From NCBI GenBank assembly GCA_965116715.1, contig OZ220724.1, forward strand, positions 3,410,001-3,474,000: a DNA stretch of 64,000 bases, in the 5' to 3' direction. The stretch is from Poriferisodalis sp965116715 (GTDB taxonomy: Bacteria > Actinomycetota > Acidimicrobiia > Acidimicrobiales > Poriferisodalaceae). The position numbers were made by a program, and so were the translations under genes. The first letter of the stretch is position 1, and every line of letters begins with the position of its first letter. The notes under the pieces were generated by a model that was given only the letters and a program-made list of their open reading frames with translations, made no database searches and was not told the origin of the DNA. Positions 34,346-42,880 of the stretch are shown in pieces.

Positions 34346-35701
34346 ATGACGCTGGGACTCATCGCAGGACTTGGGATCGTCGTCGCGCTCATCGTCTTGA
34401 ACGGCGTGTACGTGGCTGGCGAGTTCTGCCTGCTCGCTGTGGACACCTCGCAGGTCGACGTGCTCGCCGGCCAGGGGCAGCGTCGGGCTCGCGGCGTCAG
34501 GGCCCTGCTGCGGCGGCTCAACTTCCATCTGGCCGGCGCCCAGCTCGGCATCACGCTCACGTCGCTGGTGCTCGGCATCATCGCTGAGGACACCCTCGGC
34601 CGGCTGCTCGAGTGGGCGCTCGGCGGCTGGGGCCCCTCGCTGGCATCGGCCGGGGTCGTCGCGGTGGTGGCCATCGCGCTCGCCGCTGCCGCCCAGATGG
34701 TGTTCGGCGAGTTGCTGCCGAAGAACCTGGCCGTGTCGCGGCCGCTGGGGACCTCACTGGTGCTGGCGCCGATCCTGCGTCTCTACGGGACCGTCGCTGC
34801 GCCGCTCACGCTGTTCTTCAACGGCATCGCCAACGCCACGGTGCGAGGGCTCGGCCTCGAGCCCGCCGAGGAGCTTCGTATCGTGCGCACCCGCGACGAA
34901 CTGGAGTACGTGGTGCGCTCGTCACGCCAGCGGACGCTCAGCGACGGCCAGGCCGACCTGCTGGTGCGGACGCTGCGACTGGGCCGCAAGGATGCCGCCG
35001 ATGCGCTGACGCCGCGCACGTCGATGTCGGCGATCGGCCCTGAAGCGACGCTCACCGAGCTGGTGGAGCTGGCGCGTGCCAGGGGGCATTCGCGCTTCCC
35101 GGTTCTGGGAGCGAGCTCTGATGACGTGCTCGGCATCGCTGAGGTTCGCGACGTGTTCAGCGTCAAGGCCACCAAGCGTGACGGCACGCGAGTCGAAGCC
35201 ATCATGCGTCCGGTGGTGGCGGTGGCCGAGAGCCGCAAGCTCGACGGCGTTCTCGCCGACATGGCCGCGTCGGACTGCCGGTTGTGCGTGGTGGTCGACG
35301 AGCACGGCGGCACTGCCGGGATACTCACGCGCGAGGACATCGCCGAGGAGCTCGTGGGCGACATCGCCGACGAGTTCGACGAGCCCGTCGCGCTCACGTC
35401 ACGCCTGCCCGGCCGTCCTGCCGCCCTTGCAGGCACCACCACGCTCGACGAATTGGAAGAGGCCACTGGCTTGGTCGCCCCGCCGGGTCCGTACGAGACG
35501 CTGGCCGGCTTTGTGCTGGAGCGTTCGGGCGAGATCCCGGCTGCGGGCACGGTCGTCGAGTGGAACGACTGGCGAATGGAGGTCGTCGAACTCGACGGCC
35601 TGCGCATTGCCCGGGTGAACGTCAGCACCGCGACGCCTGCAGCGGTCGACTCCGATGCGAACGACGCGCCGGCCGGCACGGCGAGCGAGGGACGGCTGTG
35701 A
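34346..35701 (+). CDS. CNNM/CorC (HlyC-type) transport-associated protein
   Basis: 451 aa: DUF21 membrane domain with about four hydrophobic segments (LIAGLGIVVALIVLNGVYVA; AEFCLLAVD; QLGITLTSLVLGIIAED), a pair of CBS domains (TPRTSMSAIG ... VLGIAEVRDVF; ADMAASDCRLCVVVDEHGG) and the CorC/HlyC C-terminal domain (WNDWRMEVVELDGLRIARV). The family handles magnesium or cobalt efflux. Start ATG 34346; GTG 34331 possible. Overlaps its paralogue by GTGA. Confidence 0.85.
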   Translation: MTLGLIAGLGIVVALIVLNGVYVAGEFCLLAVDTSQVDVLAGQGQRRARGVRALLRRLNFHLAGAQLGITLTSLVLGIIAEDTLGRLLEWALGGWGPSLASAGVVAVVAIALAAAAQMVFGELLPKNLAVSRPLGTSLVLAPILRLYGTVAAPLTLFFNGIANATVRGLGLEPAEELRIVRTRDELEYVVRSSRQRTLSDGQADLLVRTLRLGRKDAADALTPRTSMSAIGPEATLTELVELARARGHSRFPVLGASSDDVLGIAEVRDVFSVKATKRDGTRVEAIMRPVVAVAESRKLDGVLADMAASDCRLCVVVDEHGGTAGILTREDIAEELVGDIADEFDEPVALTSRLPGRPAALAGTTTLDELEEATGLVAPPGPYETLAGFVLERSGEIPAAGTVVEWNDWRMEVVELDGLRIARVNVSTATPAAVDSDANDAPAGTASEGRL

Positions 35702-36819
35702 CCACGCTGGCCATTGCGGTGGGCCTGGTGCTGATCGTGTTCAACGGAGCATTCGTCGCGATCGAGTTCGGCCTGATCGGCGCCAAGCGCGCCGTGGTGG
35801 ACGGCGCTGCAGCGACGGGCAAGCGCTCGGCCCTGGCTGCACAGCGCATGCAGTCCGACGTGCTCACCACCCTCGGGGGAGCGCAGCTGGGCATCACCCT
35901 GTGCTCGCTGGCAGTCGGCCGCCTCACCGAGCCGGCCATCGCCCGGCTCATCGAGCGGGCAGTGCAGGGGATCGTCGAGATCCCCGACGCCGTGCTGCAC
36001 ACCATCGGCTTCGGCATCGGGCTGGCCATCGTGACCGTGCTGCACATGGTGTTCGGCGAGATGGTGCCCAAGAACCTGGCGCTCATCGGGCCCGAGCGCA
36101 CCCTGCTCGTGCTGGCTCGGCCCATGGCGGTGTACCTCTCCGTCTTCCGTCCGGTCGCTCGAGCGCTGCAGTGGGTGGCGAACGGCATGACCCGGATGCT
36201 GCGTGTCGAGCCGACCTCTGAACTCGCCGATGTGGCGACGCCGGCCGAGCTGACGCTCATGGCGCGCGATTCGCTGGCCGAGGGCCATATCGCGCCTGGC
36301 GATGTGGACCTGCTGGAGCGCGCCATGCGGTTCGAGGCCACGAAGGTGAGCGACATCATGGCCCCGGCGGGGGAGGTTGCAGCCGTGCGGCTCGCTGACG
36401 GGATCGCCGAAGTCGAGCAGCAGTTCGCTCGTACCGGCCGGTCACGTCTGGTGGTGCTGGGCGATGGTCCTGACGATGTGCGGGGGATGCTGCACAGCAA
36501 CGATCTGGCAGTGCTCGCCGAGCGCGATGCCGCGGATCTGGCTGAGGCAGACGGGCGGGTCGCGGCAGCAGGCTCTGCCGGCCGCGGCCTCGTGCGCCGG
36601 ATGCTCCGGCTCGGCCCCGATGTGGCGCTCGACGAGGCGCTGCGCCGCATGCAGCGCACACGCATCCACCTCGCCGTCGTCGCCGACGCCGGGGGGCGCA
36701 CGCTCGGGGCCGTGGCCCTCGACGACCTGTTGCGCAGCCTGATCGGCGATCCCGACAGCGCCGACGAGAAAACCGCCGCCTCAGGCGGTCCCGGGAGTGG
36801 CACACTCCCTTCTGGTTAG
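35698..36819 (+). CDS. CNNM/CorC-like protein, second copy without C-terminal CorC domain
   Basis: 373 aa beginning GTG in the overlap with the first copy. DUF21 domain (AIAVGLVLIVFNGAFVAIEFGL; QLGITLCSLAVG; MVFGEMVPKNLAL) and a diverged CBS pair (VSDIMAPAGEVAAV ... RLVVLGDGPDDVRGML; RMQRTRIHLAVVADAGG). It ends after the second CBS and lacks the C-terminal domain of the first copy, so the pair probably works as a heteromer. Such tandem pairs are common in actinobacteria. Confidence 0.82.
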   Translation: MTTLAIAVGLVLIVFNGAFVAIEFGLIGAKRAVVDGAAATGKRSALAAQRMQSDVLTTLGGAQLGITLCSLAVGRLTEPAIARLIERAVQGIVEIPDAVLHTIGFGIGLAIVTVLHMVFGEMVPKNLALIGPERTLLVLARPMAVYLSVFRPVARALQWVANGMTRMLRVEPTSELADVATPAELTLMARDSLAEGHIAPGDVDLLERAMRFEATKVSDIMAPAGEVAAVRLADGIAEVEQQFARTGRSRLVVLGDGPDDVRGMLHSNDLAVLAERDAADLAEADGRVAAAGSAGRGLVRRMLRLGPDVALDEALRRMQRTRIHLAVVADAGGRTLGAVALDDLLRSLIGDPDSADEKTAASGGPGSGTLPSG

Positions 36820-36879
36820 GCCCTGCGGGTGAGCCTTCTGCGCTCGTAGCGAGGCCCTGCGCGACCGAGGCCCCACATT

Positions 36880-38490
36880 ATGACCTGGATCGACAAAGCG
36901 CTCGACGGTTGCCCCGGGCAGGTCGTGGTCAACGATTCCAAGACGCCCAGCGGCCGCGCGCATGTGGGCTCGCTGCGCGGTGTGCTGATCCACGACGCCG
37001 TGGCCCGGGTGGCCCGCGAGCGCGGCGTGGACGCGACGTTCATGTACGGCTGCGACGACATGGACGCAGTCGACGAGATCCCGCACGGAACCGGCGAGCA
37101 CTTCACCGAGCACCTCGGCAAACCCCTGTGGGCAGCCCCGCCGCCCGATGACTTGCCGGGCGGTTCCATGGCCGAGGCGTACTTCGGCGAATTCACCGGG
37201 AAGTGGTTCGATGCCGCCGACTCGCCGGCCGGAGACGCCCCCGGGCCGTTCGCCAAACTTGGCGTGGAGGCCGAGTTCTATCGCATGAGCGACATCTACC
37301 GGTCCGGCCGGCTCGACGGTGTCATCGACACGTTCCTGCGAGCCGCGGCCGACGTGAGGCAGATCTACCTCAGGCTCAGCGGGGCCGAGCGTTCCGACGA
37401 CTGGCTGCCGTTCCAGCCCATCTGCGAGCGGTGCGGTCGCATCGGCACCACGTATGCGACCGACTACGACGGCGTGACCGTGGCGTATGAGTGCCGCGCC
37501 GATTTGGTGAGCTGGGCCGAAGGCTGCGGCCACCGGGGCCGCATCAGCCCGTTCGGCGGCAACGGCAAGCTGCCGTGGAAGCTGGAGTGGGCCGCCAAGT
37601 GGAAGCTCTTCGGCGTGTCGATCGAAGGTGCCGGCAAGGACCACATGGCCGCCAGCGGCTCGCACGAGGTGTCCTCCGCGCTGGCCCGCCAGGTGCTCCA
37701 GTGCCCGGTGCCGGTGGCTGTGCCGTACGAGTTCTTCACGCTCGGCGGTGCCAAGATGAGCTCGTCGCGGGGCATCGGCATGACCTCGTCGGACTTGGTC
37801 GAGCTGCTGCCGCCCGAATTGCTGCGCTATGTCGTGCTCCGAACCCAGCCGCGCCGAGCCATCGACTTCGCGCTTGACGTGCCCGGCCTCACCAAGGCAT
37901 TCGTCGAGTACGAACGCCTCTGGCGGTCCGCAGCGGGCGTGGAACCGCGCCCCAACGATGCTCAGCTCTACTCGATCTCACGCTCGTCGCCGGGGGCGGA
38001 CGTGCCGCCGGCACCCGAGTTCAGCCCGCCCTTCGACTCCGTGCTGAGCCTCACCCAGCAGCCGCACATGCAGCTCGACGACCACATCGCATCACTCGGC
38101 GTCCAGCTCACCGAGGTGGAGTCGGCGTGGCTGGATGACAAGGCTGAAACGGCGACGCAGCTGATGGACACCCGACCCGATCTCACGGGCACGTTTGCGA
38201 TGCTCGATGCGACCGAGGCGATTCGGCAGCGCGATGAGCTGAGCGACCGTCAGATCGCCTTCCTTGATGAGCTCGCGCGCCGTCTCGAAGCGCTGGAGCC
38301 ATGGAGCGCCCGGGCCATACAGGATGAGATATTCGACGCAGCACGCGGTGTCGGGATCGACCCCAAGGCTGATGCGGCGCTCGTCTTCGAGGCCCTCTAT
38401 AAGGTGCTCTTCGGTTCCGAGACTGGACCGCGAGCCGGCAGCTATCTCGAATTCCTCGGCCGTAGCGAAACACTGCAGCGACTGCGCTGA
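36880..38490 (+). CDS. lysS: Lysyl-tRNA synthetase, class I (archaeal type)
   Basis: 536 aa. Charges tRNA-Lys. The HIGH-like motif is PSGRAHVGSLRG (about 23-34) and the KMSKS motif is AKMSSSRGIG. A zinc-type knuckle (CERCGRIGTTYA) lies in the middle. This class I fold differs from the class II LysRS of most bacteria. Whether the genome also has a class II enzyme cannot be seen in this window. The ATG has no obvious Shine-Dalgarno. Confidence 0.92.
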   Translation: MTWIDKALDGCPGQVVVNDSKTPSGRAHVGSLRGVLIHDAVARVARERGVDATFMYGCDDMDAVDEIPHGTGEHFTEHLGKPLWAAPPPDDLPGGSMAEAYFGEFTGKWFDAADSPAGDAPGPFAKLGVEAEFYRMSDIYRSGRLDGVIDTFLRAAADVRQIYLRLSGAERSDDWLPFQPICERCGRIGTTYATDYDGVTVAYECRADLVSWAEGCGHRGRISPFGGNGKLPWKLEWAAKWKLFGVSIEGAGKDHMAASGSHEVSSALARQVLQCPVPVAVPYEFFTLGGAKMSSSRGIGMTSSDLVELLPPELLRYVVLRTQPRRAIDFALDVPGLTKAFVEYERLWRSAAGVEPRPNDAQLYSISRSSPGADVPPAPEFSPPFDSVLSLTQQPHMQLDDHIASLGVQLTEVESAWLDDKAETATQLMDTRPDLTGTFAMLDATEAIRQRDELSDRQIAFLDELARRLEALEPWSARAIQDEIFDAARGVGIDPKADAALVFEALYKVLFGSETGPRAGSYLEFLGRSETLQRLR

Positions 38491-38523
38491 CGACCCGAGC
38501 CGTTGGGCACAGATGCAATAGCT

Positions 38524-38671
38524 GGGGAGGCGGCAGGAGGCTCGGCGACGTTGCGACCGGTTCCCTGCGGGATGCGAAGGGACGCGTCCATGCGCCCGGC
38601 AGAGAAATGCGGTGAGGCGCGCATCTCTCGCCTGCTGGATCGCTGGTCGCTGAGGATCCTGCCGCCTCCCC
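38524..38671. ncRNA. 148-nt structured element between convergent lysS and fabI
   Basis: GGGGAGGCGGCAGGA (38524-38538) pairs perfectly with TCCTGCCGCCTCCCC (38657-38671). After a 2x2 internal loop, CTCGGCGAC (38541-38549) pairs with GTCGCTGAG (38646-38654) with one G-T pair. An inner hairpin (AGAGA...TCTCT, about 38601-38629) lies within. The extended helix is far longer than a terminator needs. It could be a small RNA, a miniature mobile element or a two-way terminator. It lacks the GGAAGGAAGC tip of SRP RNA. Strand and transcription are unknown. Confidence 0.4.
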
Positions 38672-38696
38672 GGCGGGCGCAACGATTCAAACGGTG

Positions 38697-39476
38697 CTAC
38701 GCCCCCATGGCGTGGTAACCGCCGTCCACGTGCACGATCTCGCCGGTGGTGCCGCCGAACCAGTCCGACATCAGCGCCAGGGTGCTGCGGGCCACCGCCT
38801 CGCTGTCGGTGATGTCCCAGCCCAGCGGCGCCCGTTCGGTCCAGGCGTCTTCGAACTCGGCAAATCCGGGAATCGACTTGGCAGCCATGGTGCGGATCGG
38901 TCCGGCTGAGATCAGGTTCACGCGGATGCCCTGCGGTCCCAGCGACTTCGCCAGGTAGCGAGCCGCCGACTCGAAGGCCGCCTTGGCCACGCCCATCCAG
39001 TCGTAAACCGGCCATGCGACGCTCGCATCGAACGTGAGCCCGACCACTGCGCCTTTGGCCTGCGCCAGCAGCGGCGCCATCGGCGACGTCAGCGAAGCGA
39101 GGCTGTAGGCGGAGATGTTCAGTGCCGTGGCGACGTCCTCCCACGGAGCGTGGAGGAAGTTGCCGCCGAGGCAGCTTGCGGGCGCGAAACCGATGGCATG
39201 CAGCAGGCCGTCGAGTCGGCCCCACCGCTGCTCCAAGTCGGCTCGTACCGCCTCGATCTCGTCGGGCACCGTCACGTCGCAGGGCAGCACATCGGGGGGA
39301 TCGGGCAGCCTGCGGGCGGCTCGCTCGGTGAGCCGGATGCCCCGACCGGCTCCGGTCAGCACCACATCGGCGCCGTGCTCCTGCGCCAGACGGGCCACGT
39401 TGAACGCCAGCGAGGCGTCGGTCAGCACGCCGGTGATGAGGAACTTCTTGCCGTCCACGATGCCGCTGCCCGCCAC
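38697..39476 (-). CDS. fabI: Enoyl-ACP reductase, FabI/InhA type
   Basis: 259 aa NAD(P)H-dependent reductase of fatty-acid elongation. The dinucleotide site is FLITGVLTDASLAFNVA, and the active-site YDWMGVAKAAFES holds the Tyr-x6-Lys spacing. SAGPIRTMAAKSIPGF is the substrate loop. GTG 39476 is used because GGAGG lies 7 bases upstream; GTG 39458 is also possible. It diverges from npdG across about 120 bp. Confidence 0.92.
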   Translation of the reverse strand: MAGSGIVDGKKFLITGVLTDASLAFNVARLAQEHGADVVLTGAGRGIRLTERAARRLPDPPDVLPCDVTVPDEIEAVRADLEQRWGRLDGLLHAIGFAPASCLGGNFLHAPWEDVATALNISAYSLASLTSPMAPLLAQAKGAVVGLTFDASVAWPVYDWMGVAKAAFESAARYLAKSLGPQGIRVNLISAGPIRTMAAKSIPGFAEFEDAWTERAPLGWDITDSEAVARSTLALMSDWFGGTTGEIVHVDGGYHAMGA

Positions 39477-39587
39477 GCTCTCGCCTCCGCTGTCGTCATC
39501 GGTCCCGCAGCCTGCGGGCCGCTCTTCGCGGGACGCTACCGCCGCGCTGTCTTTCGCCTCGCCATTGCCGTCCAGCGAGCGTGGCCG

Positions 39588-39593
39588 TACCGT
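39588..39593 (+). promoter_or_regulatory. -10 box of npdG
   Basis: TACCGT ends 7 bases before the GTG at 39601. The alternative GTG at 39592 lies within the box. Confidence 0.45.
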
Positions 39594-39600
39594 GACTGCC

Positions 39601-40407
39601 GTGCCAGCAGATGCGACCTCCAACGGGACCGCCGACGGGGTCGCAGCAGCCGATCCAGCAGACGGTGCCGAGCCCACCCGGATCGGCATCATCGGCGGCA
39701 CCGGGCCGGCCGGCGCCGCATTGGCGACCCGGCTGGCCGACATCGGCTGCGAGGTGACGCTGGGCTCGCGTTCGAAGTACCGGTCGATGGAGGTGGTGGA
39801 CAACATCTTGGATCGCTGGCCCGACCGCCGGTTGCGCATTCACCCTGGTGCCAACAGCCTCGCCGCTGAAGAGCCGACGGTGGTGATCGCCACGCCTTGG
39901 GATGCGGCGGCCATCACCGCACGCGACGTGGCCGAGCATCTGCGCGGCAAGGTGGTGGCAACCATGTCCAACGCTCTGGCCCGGGTGGACGACGAGTTCG
40001 TGCCGCTCATCCCGCCGAGGGGCTCGGTGGCGGCGTCGGTGCAGGCCACGCTGCCCGACTCCCGGGTGGCGGCGGCCCTACAGCACGTGCCCGCGACCGA
40101 GCTCGGCAATCTGGACGAGCCGGTCCACGGCGACATCCTCATCTGCAGCGACCATCGCGAGGCCACCTGGCACATCGCCGAGATCGTCGACCGCATGCCC
40201 GGCGCACGAGCGCTCGACTGCGGCAACCTGTCCAACGCGACCGCCATCGAAGCGTTCACCGCTGTGCTGATGCAGCTCAACACCCGGTACCGCACCCGTG
40301 TCGCGCTCCGCCTCGTGGGGCTGGACCACGTGCCGATCAGCGTGCTCGGGGGCGGACCCAGCGGTGTCGAGATCGCCCAGCCGGCCGTCGAGACGGTCCC
40401 CGACTGA
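39601..40407 (+). CDS. npdG: F420-dependent NADP oxidoreductase (NpdG/Fno)
   Basis: 268 aa. Exchanges hydride between reduced coenzyme F420 and NADP. The N-terminal dinucleotide fold IGIIGGTGPAGAALATRLA and GSRSKYRS (NADP phosphate site) match the family, as do TPWDAA and the C-terminal LDCGNLSNATAIEAFTAVL. It shows that the organism uses F420. Starts with GTG; see the -10 box. The gene is 30 bp upstream of mshC. Confidence 0.9.
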   Translation: MPADATSNGTADGVAAADPADGAEPTRIGIIGGTGPAGAALATRLADIGCEVTLGSRSKYRSMEVVDNILDRWPDRRLRIHPGANSLAAEEPTVVIATPWDAAAITARDVAEHLRGKVVATMSNALARVDDEFVPLIPPRGSVAASVQATLPDSRVAAALQHVPATELGNLDEPVHGDILICSDHREATWHIAEIVDRMPGARALDCGNLSNATAIEAFTAVLMQLNTRYRTRVALRLVGLDHVPISVLGGGPSGVEIAQPAVETVPD

Positions 40408-40421
40408 GCCGATGATCCGGG

Positions 40422-40435
40422 CTCTGCAAGCAGAG
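40422..40435 (+). repeat. Short palindrome just before mshC
   Basis: CTCTGC-AA-GCAGAG ends two bases before the mshC ATG. It could occlude or mark the start; function unknown. Confidence 0.35.
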
Positions 40436-40437
40436 CA

Positions 40438-41556
40438 ATGAAGCTGTACGAAACCCAGCGGCGATCCGTTGTGCCGCTCGATGCGCAGCCTGGGAGCACC
40501 GTGCGGATGTACGTGTGCGGCATCACGCCCTACGACGCCACGCATGTCGGTCACGCCGCCACGTTCCTGGCCTACGACGTGCTCCAGCGGCGCCTGCGGG
40601 ATCTGGGCTGCCGCACCCGCTGCGTGCGCAACATCACCGATGTGGACGACGACCTGCTGGCGCGGGCGCGTGCCATGGGCGTGCACTACCTGGATCTCGC
40701 GGCCGGGTCGCTTGCCGCTTTCGATGCGGACATGGCTGCACTGGGCTTGCTGCAGGTCGACGTCGAACCCCGGGCGACATCGGCGATCGCCGACATCCGG
40801 CGCCTCATCGGGCGGCTGCTCAGCAGCGGTCATGCATATCGCGCAACCGACGGAGTGTTCTTCGATGTGTCGGCGGCGCAGGGCTTCGGTGAGCTGAGCG
40901 GCCTCGATGCCGCAGAGATGCTGGAGCTGGCCCGCCGCCGCGGCGGGCGACCCGACGATCCGAACAAGCGCAACCCGCTCGACTTCGCGCTCTGGCAGCG
41001 CTCGGCGCCCGGCGAACCCGAATGGTCCTCTGCGTGGGGTCTCGGCCGACCGGGATGGCACGTGGAGTGTTCGGCGCTGGCGCTGGCGCATCTGGGCGAG
41101 ACGATCGATGTGCACGGCGGGGGCAGCGACCTGGTGTTCCCGCACCACGAGTGCTCGCGGGCGCAGTCCGAGGCCGCAACTGGGCAACCGTTCGTGCGCC
41201 ACTGGATGCACACGTCGATGGTGCGGCACGGCGGCGTCAAGATGTCCAAGTCGGCGGGCAACTTGGCGTTCGTTGTGGATCTGCGGGAGCGCTGGGAGCC
41301 CATGGCGGTGCGGCTGGCGTTGCTGGGCGCGCACTACCGGGCGGATTGGGACTGGTCCGAGGACCGGGTTGCCGATGCGGCCCTGCGCCTCGAACGCTGG
41401 CGGGCCGCGGGCCGCGGCGACGGCGCCTTGGCGCGTGTTCGAGCGCGACTTGACGACGACCTGGACACATCGGGCGCCTTAACCGAGATCGATGCGGCTG
41501 CAGAGGCCGGCGAGCCGGTCAGCGACGCAGCGGCCCTGCTGGGTGTAGCGCTGTAG
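40438..41556 (+). CDS. mshC: Cysteine:GlcN-inositol ligase, mycothiol synthesis
   Basis: 372 aa class I synthetase-like enzyme that joins cysteine to glucosaminyl-inositol. The HIGH region is CGITPYDATHVGHAATFLAY and the KMSKS motif VKMSKSAGN. Compared with cysteinyl-tRNA synthetase the tRNA-binding C-terminal domain is missing and the short end (DDDLDTSGALTEIDAAA) is that of MshC. Length is slightly below the usual 410 because the N-terminus is short. It implies mycothiol as the main thiol. Confidence 0.9.
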   Translation: MKLYETQRRSVVPLDAQPGSTVRMYVCGITPYDATHVGHAATFLAYDVLQRRLRDLGCRTRCVRNITDVDDDLLARARAMGVHYLDLAAGSLAAFDADMAALGLLQVDVEPRATSAIADIRRLIGRLLSSGHAYRATDGVFFDVSAAQGFGELSGLDAAEMLELARRRGGRPDDPNKRNPLDFALWQRSAPGEPEWSSAWGLGRPGWHVECSALALAHLGETIDVHGGGSDLVFPHHECSRAQSEAATGQPFVRHWMHTSMVRHGGVKMSKSAGNLAFVVDLRERWEPMAVRLALLGAHYRADWDWSEDRVADAALRLERWRAAGRGDGALARVRARLDDDLDTSGALTEIDAAAEAGEPVSDAAALLGVAL

Positions 41557-41703
41557 GTTTCTGCGCAGGAGGACCGGCTCGCTGTGTCGCTTGGCAGAGC
41601 CAGCGGGCCAGTCCCTCCGGCACCTTGTGGGCAGTGCTGATGTCAGTCCCTGTCGGTTTCTTGTGCTGTCGATAGTCCAGCAGGGCCGGTGAGAGGCTGC
41701 CGG

Positions 41704-41709
41704 TAGCGT
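41704..41709 (+). promoter_or_regulatory. -10 box of the gene at 41718
   Basis: TAGCGT ends 8 bases before the ATG at 41718. Confidence 0.45.
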
Positions 41710-41717
41710 TGGCCCCG

Positions 41718-42284
41718 ATGGCCGAGGCAGCCGATCCCGAGGCCTGCGCCGACTCCGCAGATCCACTCGATGACGCGGCGACCGATCTCGGTGAGGTGCG
41801 CGACGAGCTTCCGGCCGATCTGGACCGGGGCTTTGTCGGTGCCTACAAGTTCCCCGACAATTCCCGGCGCAAGATCACGGGCGCGCTGTCCTTTGCGGCA
41901 GGCGTGTGGGCTGCCACGGCGGCGCTCGCCGCGGACAGCGATGCGATCCTGCTCAACACCGGCGTGGTAGCCGGTGGCGTGCTGCTCGCGCTGTTCGGGC
42001 TCTACCAGTTCGCGGCAGGCCGCCGCTTCGCAGTCAACGAGAACGAGGCGCTGGTGGCCGCCGTCGCTGATGTTGGATTCGCGGTCGGGCACGCCAGTGC
42101 CCAGCTCGGCTGGCGCGGCTGGATGAGCCGCCCGACCTGGCGGGTGCTTGTCTACTCAGCCGAAGATCCGCCCGAACGGCGCGGCCTGGTGCTGGTGGAC
42201 GCCTTGAACGGCGCGGTGCTGGAGAAGTGGCTGGAGGACAATCCCGAGACCTGGATCTCCACGTCGCCCGACGACGGGGACTGA
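41718..42284 (+). CDS. Two-span membrane protein of unknown function
   Basis: 188 aa. An acidic N-terminal 50 residues precedes two membrane spans (GALSFAAGVWAATAALAA and VVAGGVLLALFGLYQFAAG). The cytoplasmic C-terminal half (VGHASAQLGWRGWMSRPTWRVLVYSAEDPPE) looks like an alpha/beta domain. No family recognised. It heads the PIM lipid operon (2 bp before the phosphatidyltransferase gene), suggesting a role in envelope lipids. Confidence 0.75.
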   Translation: MAEAADPEACADSADPLDDAATDLGEVRDELPADLDRGFVGAYKFPDNSRRKITGALSFAAGVWAATAALAADSDAILLNTGVVAGGVLLALFGLYQFAAGRRFAVNENEALVAAVADVGFAVGHASAQLGWRGWMSRPTWRVLVYSAEDPPERRGLVLVDALNGAVLEKWLEDNPETWISTSPDDGD

Positions 42285-42286
42285 CC

Positions 42287-42880
42287 ATGTTCGACGGCAA
42301 GTTTCGCAAGGGCGTCGACAGTGTCACGGCGCCGATCGGGCGCGGCCTCGCAGCGATCGGCCTGAGCGCAGACGTGCTGACGGCGTTCGGCTTGGTCATG
42401 TCTGCCGCCAGCGCCGTCGCCATCGGTGCCGGCCAGCTCGTGGTGGGCACCGTGCTGCTGGTGGCCACCGCGCTGTCCGACCTGCTTGACGGGCCGGTCG
42501 CAGCAGCTCGGGGGACTTCCTCAAGCCGGGGCGCATTCTTCGACTCGACGGCCGACCGGGTCACCGACGGCCTGCTGCTCGGCGGCATCGCCTGGTATCT
42601 CGCCGGCGAGCACGGCGCGCAGTGGGCGGTGCTGCCGATGGCAGTGCTCGGCGTCAGCGCCGTGATCTCCTACGAGCGGGCCAAGGCCGAGCTGCTGGGA
42701 TTCGAGGCCAAGGGCGGGCTGATGGAGCGCGCCGAGCGGACGGTGGTGCTCGCCGTGGCGGTCGCCTTCGAAGTGCTGCTCATTCCGCTGCTCTGGCTGC
42801 TGCTGGCGCTGTCGGTGGTGACTGCGGTGATGCGCTTTGTGAAGGTGTGGCGCCAGGCCAGCGCACGCATGTCGCAGTGA
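42287..42880 (+). CDS. CDP-alcohol phosphatidyltransferase (PgsA family)
   Basis: 197 aa, about six membrane spans. The family makes phosphatidylinositol phosphate or phosphatidylglycerol phosphate from CDP-diacylglycerol. The motif reads DLLDGPVAAARGTSSSRG followed by AFFDSTADRVTD: all four Asp residues keep the correct spacing, but the conserved Arg after DGxxA is Ala here, with an Arg two residues later. Placement before patA-like and pimA genes favours phosphatidylinositol phosphate synthase, as in mycobacteria. Confidence 0.82.
   Translation: MFDGKFRKGVDSVTAPIGRGLAAIGLSADVLTAFGLVMSAASAVAIGAGQLVVGTVLLVATALSDLLDGPVAAARGTSSSRGAFFDSTADRVTDGLLLGGIAWYLAGEHGAQWAVLPMAVLGVSAVISYERAKAELLGFEAKGGLMERAERTVVLAVAVAFEVLLIPLLWLLLALSVVTAVMRFVKVWRQASARMSQ

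Noticed and set aside
32433..34349. 638-codon plus-strand frame opposite the ABC exporter
   Set aside because: Same reason; no domain, and the minus strand encodes complete exporter motifs.
38524..38671. SRP RNA or 6S RNA
   Set aside because: The SRP tip GGAAGGAAGC is absent and the central bubble of 6S RNA is not evident.
40438..41556. Cysteinyl-tRNA synthetase
   Set aside because: It lacks the tRNA-binding C-terminal domain and has the MshC-type short end.
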